Positions 13,835 to 16,177 of a DNA stretch of 16,177 nt are shown one piece after another. Position 1 is the stretch's first letter, and each line of letters begins with the position of its first letter. The notes beneath the pieces are model-generated. The model ran no database searches. It saw only the letters and a program-made list of their open reading frames with translations, and was not told the origin of the DNA. The DNA lies in NCBI GenBank assembly GCA_003219995.1, contig QHRC01000045.1, forward strand, positions 3,416 to 19,592. The letters run 5' to 3'. The position numbers were made by a program, and so were the translations under genes. Source of the stretch: Verrucomicrobiota bacterium (GTDB taxonomy: Bacteria > Verrucomicrobiota > Verrucomicrobiia > Chthoniobacterales > UBA10450).

Positions 13835-13910
13835 AAGTTAAAAGTATTACAAACCTACAAAGTTAAAAAGGAGTCCGTTGTAACCTTGTAACTCTTTTAA
13901 CCTTTTAACG
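13835..13910. repeat. AT-rich imperfect palindromic repeat between pdhB and pdhC
   Basis: The gap is an imperfect inverted repeat much richer in A and T than its surroundings. GTTAAAAG (13837-13844) pairs exactly with CTTTTAAC (13902-13909). Inner TTACAA blocks on the left face TTGTAA blocks on the right, and the centre lies near GGAGTCC (13870-13876). AAGGAG in the middle is about 48 bases from the pdhC start and is not a usable ribosome site. It looks like a mobile-repeat remnant inside an operon; a folded RNA here could alter the E1:E2 ratio. Confidence 0.7.
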
Positions 13911-13921
13911 ATTATTCCATC

Positions 13922-15247
13922 ATGCCTGAAATCCAAATGCCGAAGCTGAGCGACACGATGACGGAAGGAACGCTCGTCTCGTGGAAGAAAAAAAAGGGCG
14001 ACAAAGTTTCAGCCGGTGACGTGATCGCGGAAATCGAGACGGACAAGGCGACGATGGAATGGGAATCGCCGGAAGATGGAACGCTGACGGAGATTTATGT
14101 CGAAGAAGGCGGAACAGTGAACGTCGGCGACAAGATTGGGTTCATCGGCGGTGAAGGCGAGGAAGCGCCGAAAAAAGAAGAGAAAGAAGAACCGGAGGCT
14201 AAAGAAAAGACGGAAGAAAAGAAAGAGCCGGAGAAAAAAGAAACGAAGGCAAAAGAGGAGAAAGCCGAAGAGAAGGAAGAGAAAAGAGCCGAACCAAAAA
14301 AAGAAAAGAAGCCAGCGGCTGAGGCTGAAAAGCCTGCGCCGAAGGTCGAAAAGGGCGAAGAAGCGCGTGTAAAAGCGTCGCCGGTCGCCCGTCGAGTCGC
14401 CGCCGAACTGGGTGTCGATCTTGCCAGTGTCAAAGGAACAGGTCCGGAGGGCCGGGTGACCGAAACGGATGTGCGCGCCGCGGCAAAATCGAAAACAGGT
14501 GCGCCGCAAAAGGCGCCGGCCGCGGCGAAAGCTGCGCCGTCAGTGAAAGCTGGCGAAGGCGCGCGGATTCAGTTGAGTGGCATGCGCAAGATTATTGCGC
14601 AGCGTCTGGTCGAGAGCCTCGGTCCGGTTCCGCATTTTTATCTGACCATCGACATCGACGCCGGACCGCTGATGGCTGCGCGCGAAGAATTGAAATCGGC
14701 GGGTGAAGGCGCCGATACCGCAAAAATTACGGTGAACGATTTCGTGTTGAAAGCGGCCGTGCAAGCCGCGGTCAAAGTTCCAAGAGTCAACGCCTCATTC
14801 GACGGCGACGCGTTCGTGCAATACGCCGATGTCGATCTTGGCATTGCGGTCGCAATCGAAGATGGACTTTTGACCCCGGTGATTCGCGCCGCGCAAAACA
14901 AATCGCTCCGTGAAATTAGCGAGCTGGTAAAAGACCTGGCCAGCCGCGCGCGCAACAAGCGGATGAAGCCTGAGGAATTTCAAGGCGGCACATTCACCGT
15001 CTCGAATCTTGGCGGCATGGGCATCGACAGTTTCTCCGCCGTTATCAATCCACCGCAAGGTTTCATCCTTGCTATTGGCAAGATCACGAACGTTCCAGTC
15101 GTCGATGCCTCCGACCAAATCGTCGCCGGTCATCGCATGATCATAACGATGAGCTGCGACCACCGCGTCATCGACGGAGCACTCGGCGCAGAGTACCTTA
15201 AGGAGCTACGCCATCTCCTGGAAAATCCGGCGCTGCTGCTGGTCTGA
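13922..15247 (+). CDS. pdhC: Dihydrolipoamide acetyltransferase, E2 of pyruvate dehydrogenase
   Basis: 441 residues. One lipoyl domain (about 1-78) begins MPEIQMPKLSDTMTEGTLVS and has the lipoylation site Lys42 in EIETDKATMEWESP. A linker at about 79-150 is extreme: in residues 81-130, 38 of 50 are Glu or Lys. The E1/E3-binding domain follows at about 151-187 (KASPVARRVAAELGVDLASV, GTGPEGRVTETDV). A second Ala/Pro/Lys linker leads to the catalytic domain from about 214, with MRKIIAQRL, VPHFYLTIDID, DGLLTPVIRAA, FTVSNLGGMGIDSFSAVINP and the active site DHRVIDGA (His414). The enzyme transfers acetyl from lipoate to CoA and forms the core of the complex. The ATG at 13922 is set by the canonical N-terminus; no ribosome site is close. 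The usual E3 gene does not follow; the next gene is convergent. Confidence 0.96.
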   Translation: MPEIQMPKLSDTMTEGTLVSWKKKKGDKVSAGDVIAEIETDKATMEWESPEDGTLTEIYVEEGGTVNVGDKIGFIGGEGEEAPKKEEKEEPEAKEKTEEKKEPEKKETKAKEEKAEEKEEKRAEPKKEKKPAAEAEKPAPKVEKGEEARVKASPVARRVAAELGVDLASVKGTGPEGRVTETDVRAAAKSKTGAPQKAPAAAKAAPSVKAGEGARIQLSGMRKIIAQRLVESLGPVPHFYLTIDIDAGPLMAAREELKSAGEGADTAKITVNDFVLKAAVQAAVKVPRVNASFDGDAFVQYADVDLGIAVAIEDGLLTPVIRAAQNKSLREISELVKDLASRARNKRMKPEEFQGGTFTVSNLGGMGIDSFSAVINPPQGFILAIGKITNVPVVDASDQIVAGHRMIITMSCDHRVIDGALGAEYLKELRHLLENPALLLV

Positions 15248-15251
15248 AAGT

Positions 15252-15275
15252 GTAGCGCCGGTCTATGACCGTCGG
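15252..15275. other. Short hairpin between convergent pdhC and DUF1232 genes
   Basis: CGGTC (15259-15263), loop TAT and GACCG (15267-15271) form a five-pair stem inside the string TAGCGCCGGTCTATGACCGT. It could serve as a two-way transcription end, though neither strand has a T-run. The string resembles palindromes I recall from Verrucomicrobiota intergenic DNA, so it may be a truncated copy of a dispersed repeat. Confidence 0.4.
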
Positions 15276-15286
15276 ACCCGATTTAG

Positions 15287-15724
15287 CTAACGCGCGGTTG
15301 TCTCCCAAGTCATGAAATCGTCCAGCGTTTGCCGGGTTTTAGCGGCCACAAATTCGATCACCGTCGCGTCATCGACAAAGCCAAGGAACGGGGTTTTGTC
15401 GGGAATTAAATCAAACGGGTCAACCAAATAATTGAGACCAGCTACGATCCACATAAGAGCATCATTCGAAACCTGCTGGTATTCACCGCGCTCGTACGCG
15501 CGGACCAGCCGCAGCATCGTCTGAAGATACGACCAATTTTCCTTGAACGGCTGCCTGGGGAGCGACGCCGCCTTTCTCGCGGCTTGTTCAAAAAGCGAGC
15601 GCAGACCGCCGGAACCGATGACACGCAATTTTGCTTCGCGGAGTGCCCGGGCGAACGCCTCGCTGCGCAGGGCCGGTTTCTGATAGGAAACGTGCCTTTC
15701 GGCGCTGGATTTCGCTTTTCTCAT
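15287..15724 (-). CDS. DUF1232 (YkvA-like) protein
   Basis: 145 residues. The C-terminal half contains the DUF1232 core: ALMWIVAGLNYLVDPFDLIP followed by DKTPFLGFVDDATVIEFVA, with the characteristic D-P-x-D-x-I-P-D and G-x-x-D-D. The family is widespread, often predicted membrane-associated, and has no established biochemical role. The N-terminal half is basic and helical (LREAKLRVIGSGGLRSLFEQ). The start is ATG at 15724, without a Shine-Dalgarno site. It lies 22 bases downstream of the methyltransferase stop on the same strand, so the two may be co-transcribed, and it converges on pdhC with 39 bases between stops. Nothing in the context points to a pathway. Confidence 0.88.
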   Translation of the reverse strand: MRKAKSSAERHVSYQKPALRSEAFARALREAKLRVIGSGGLRSLFEQAARKAASLPRQPFKENWSYLQTMLRLVRAYERGEYQQVSNDALMWIVAGLNYLVDPFDLIPDKTPFLGFVDDATVIEFVAAKTRQTLDDFMTWETTAR

Positions 15725-15746
15725 CGGATGAGAAGCCGATTTTTGA

Positions 15747-16177
15747 TTAAGGTTTTGTTGCCAGAATTAGAGGTGAAGGCCCCGGCGCTTCCAGCTTGCG
15801 CACTCTTTTGAAGCGCGCTTCTTCCAGCCAGCCTTTGATTTCGTTGAAACTGAAGGTGTCGCCCTTTTCTGTATTCACGAGCATTTGCACGGCAAACATT
15901 AGCGAGGGCAACGGCTCAGTGCGCTCGTCGTTCACGAGCCATTCGGCGATGGCAATCGTTCCGCCGGATTTTAGGGCGCGAAAAGTTTTCTTGAGCAACT
16001 GGCGGCTGCGTTCTTCGCCTTCGCTGTGCAAAATGTGACCGAGCGTCGCGATGTTGTAGCCATTTCCAAAGTTTGCTTCGAGCAAATCGCCTTCGATAAA
16101 TTGGAAGCGGTCGGCCACGCCGAATTTCCGTGTGATTCGCTTGGTCGTAGGAATCATTCCGGCCCAATCGACCGCGG
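15747..16177 (-). CDS. SAM-dependent methyltransferase, C-terminal part
   Basis: The frame is open to the right edge, so the N-terminus lies outside the window; 142 complete codons are visible. The first visible residues, AVDWAGMIPTTKRITRKFGV, correspond to the end of motif I and the following helix of class I methyltransferases. Then come RFQFIEGDLLEANFGNGYNI, LGHILHSEGEERSRQLLKKT and a motif near ALKSGGTIAIAEWLVNDERT. This order, and the LHxxxxExxxxLLxxxxxALxxGG pattern, match O-methyltransferases of the plant/bacterial Methyltransf_2 type (bacteriochlorophyll or antibiotic O-methyltransferases, for example), but the substrate cannot be told. The ATG at 16157 is internal, not the real start. 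The protein ends SPLILATKP, normal for the family. Confidence 0.85.
   Translation of the reverse strand, partial: AVDWAGMIPTTKRITRKFGVADRFQFIEGDLLEANFGNGYNIATLGHILHSEGEERSRQLLKKTFRALKSGGTIAIAEWLVNDERTEPLPSLMFAVQMLVNTEKGDTFSFNEIKGWLEEARFKRVRKLEAPGPSPLILATKP

Noticed and set aside
14009..14509. Minus-strand frame rich in Phe, Leu and Arg opposite pdhC
   Set aside because: It is the complement of the Glu/Lys-coding purine-rich linker and only mimics a hydrophobic protein.

Overview
The window looks like chromosomal DNA of a Verrucomicrobiota bacterium, most likely a soil or freshwater member of the Spartobacteria/Chthoniobacterales type. This is inference from protein style and context, with no database search. 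Pointers are a moderately GC-rich genome, an HU/IHF protein beginning MAKLTKRDIVVAISNQTG, a DUF6580 membrane protein, a pseudo-receiver/DUF4388 protein, imperfect palindromic repeats between genes, and very few Shine-Dalgarno motifs. Almost everything here is core or housekeeping. I see no phage, transposase, CRISPR array, tRNA or rRNA, and no defence island.

Layout. (1) Positions 1-2876, minus strand: a tight run transcribed mutY > yicC > gmk > coaBC, with coaBC cut by the left edge. It covers DNA repair of oxidised guanine, an RNA endonuclease, GMP kinase and coenzyme A synthesis. (2) Positions 2877-2980: a divergent spacer filled by an imperfect palindromic repeat. (3) Positions 2981-5637, plus strand: rnhC (RNase HIII), a pseudo-receiver/DUF4388 protein translationally coupled to a small helical protein, then an HU/IHF-family nucleoid protein. 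(4) Positions 5657-8155, minus strand: a large membrane hybrid sensor histidine kinase (dCache-like sensor, PAS, HisKA, HATPase, receiver). (5) Positions 8156-8540: a divergent non-coding spacer with a hairpin. (6) Positions 8541-10764, plus strand: a cellulose-synthase-like family 2 glycosyltransferase followed 31 bases later by a secreted L,D-transpeptidase, suggesting an envelope pair. (7) Positions 10866-11123: rpsT. (8) Positions 11280-15247, plus strand: a DUF6580 membrane protein six bases upstream of pdhA, then pdhB (overlapping GTGA) and pdhC, which encode E1 alpha, E1 beta and E2 of the pyruvate dehydrogenase complex. No E3 gene is visible. A second palindromic repeat lies between pdhB and pdhC. 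(9) Positions 15287-16177, minus strand: a DUF1232 protein and the C-terminal part of a SAM-dependent methyltransferase cut by the right edge.

The points most worth a second look are the Glu at the catalytic Asp position of MutY, the DUF6580 gene placed as if first gene of the PDH operon, the unacylatable pseudo-receiver coupled to a small helical partner, the palindromic repeats, the extreme Glu/Lys linker in E2, and the near absence of Shine-Dalgarno sites. I do not claim a new defence or mobile system.
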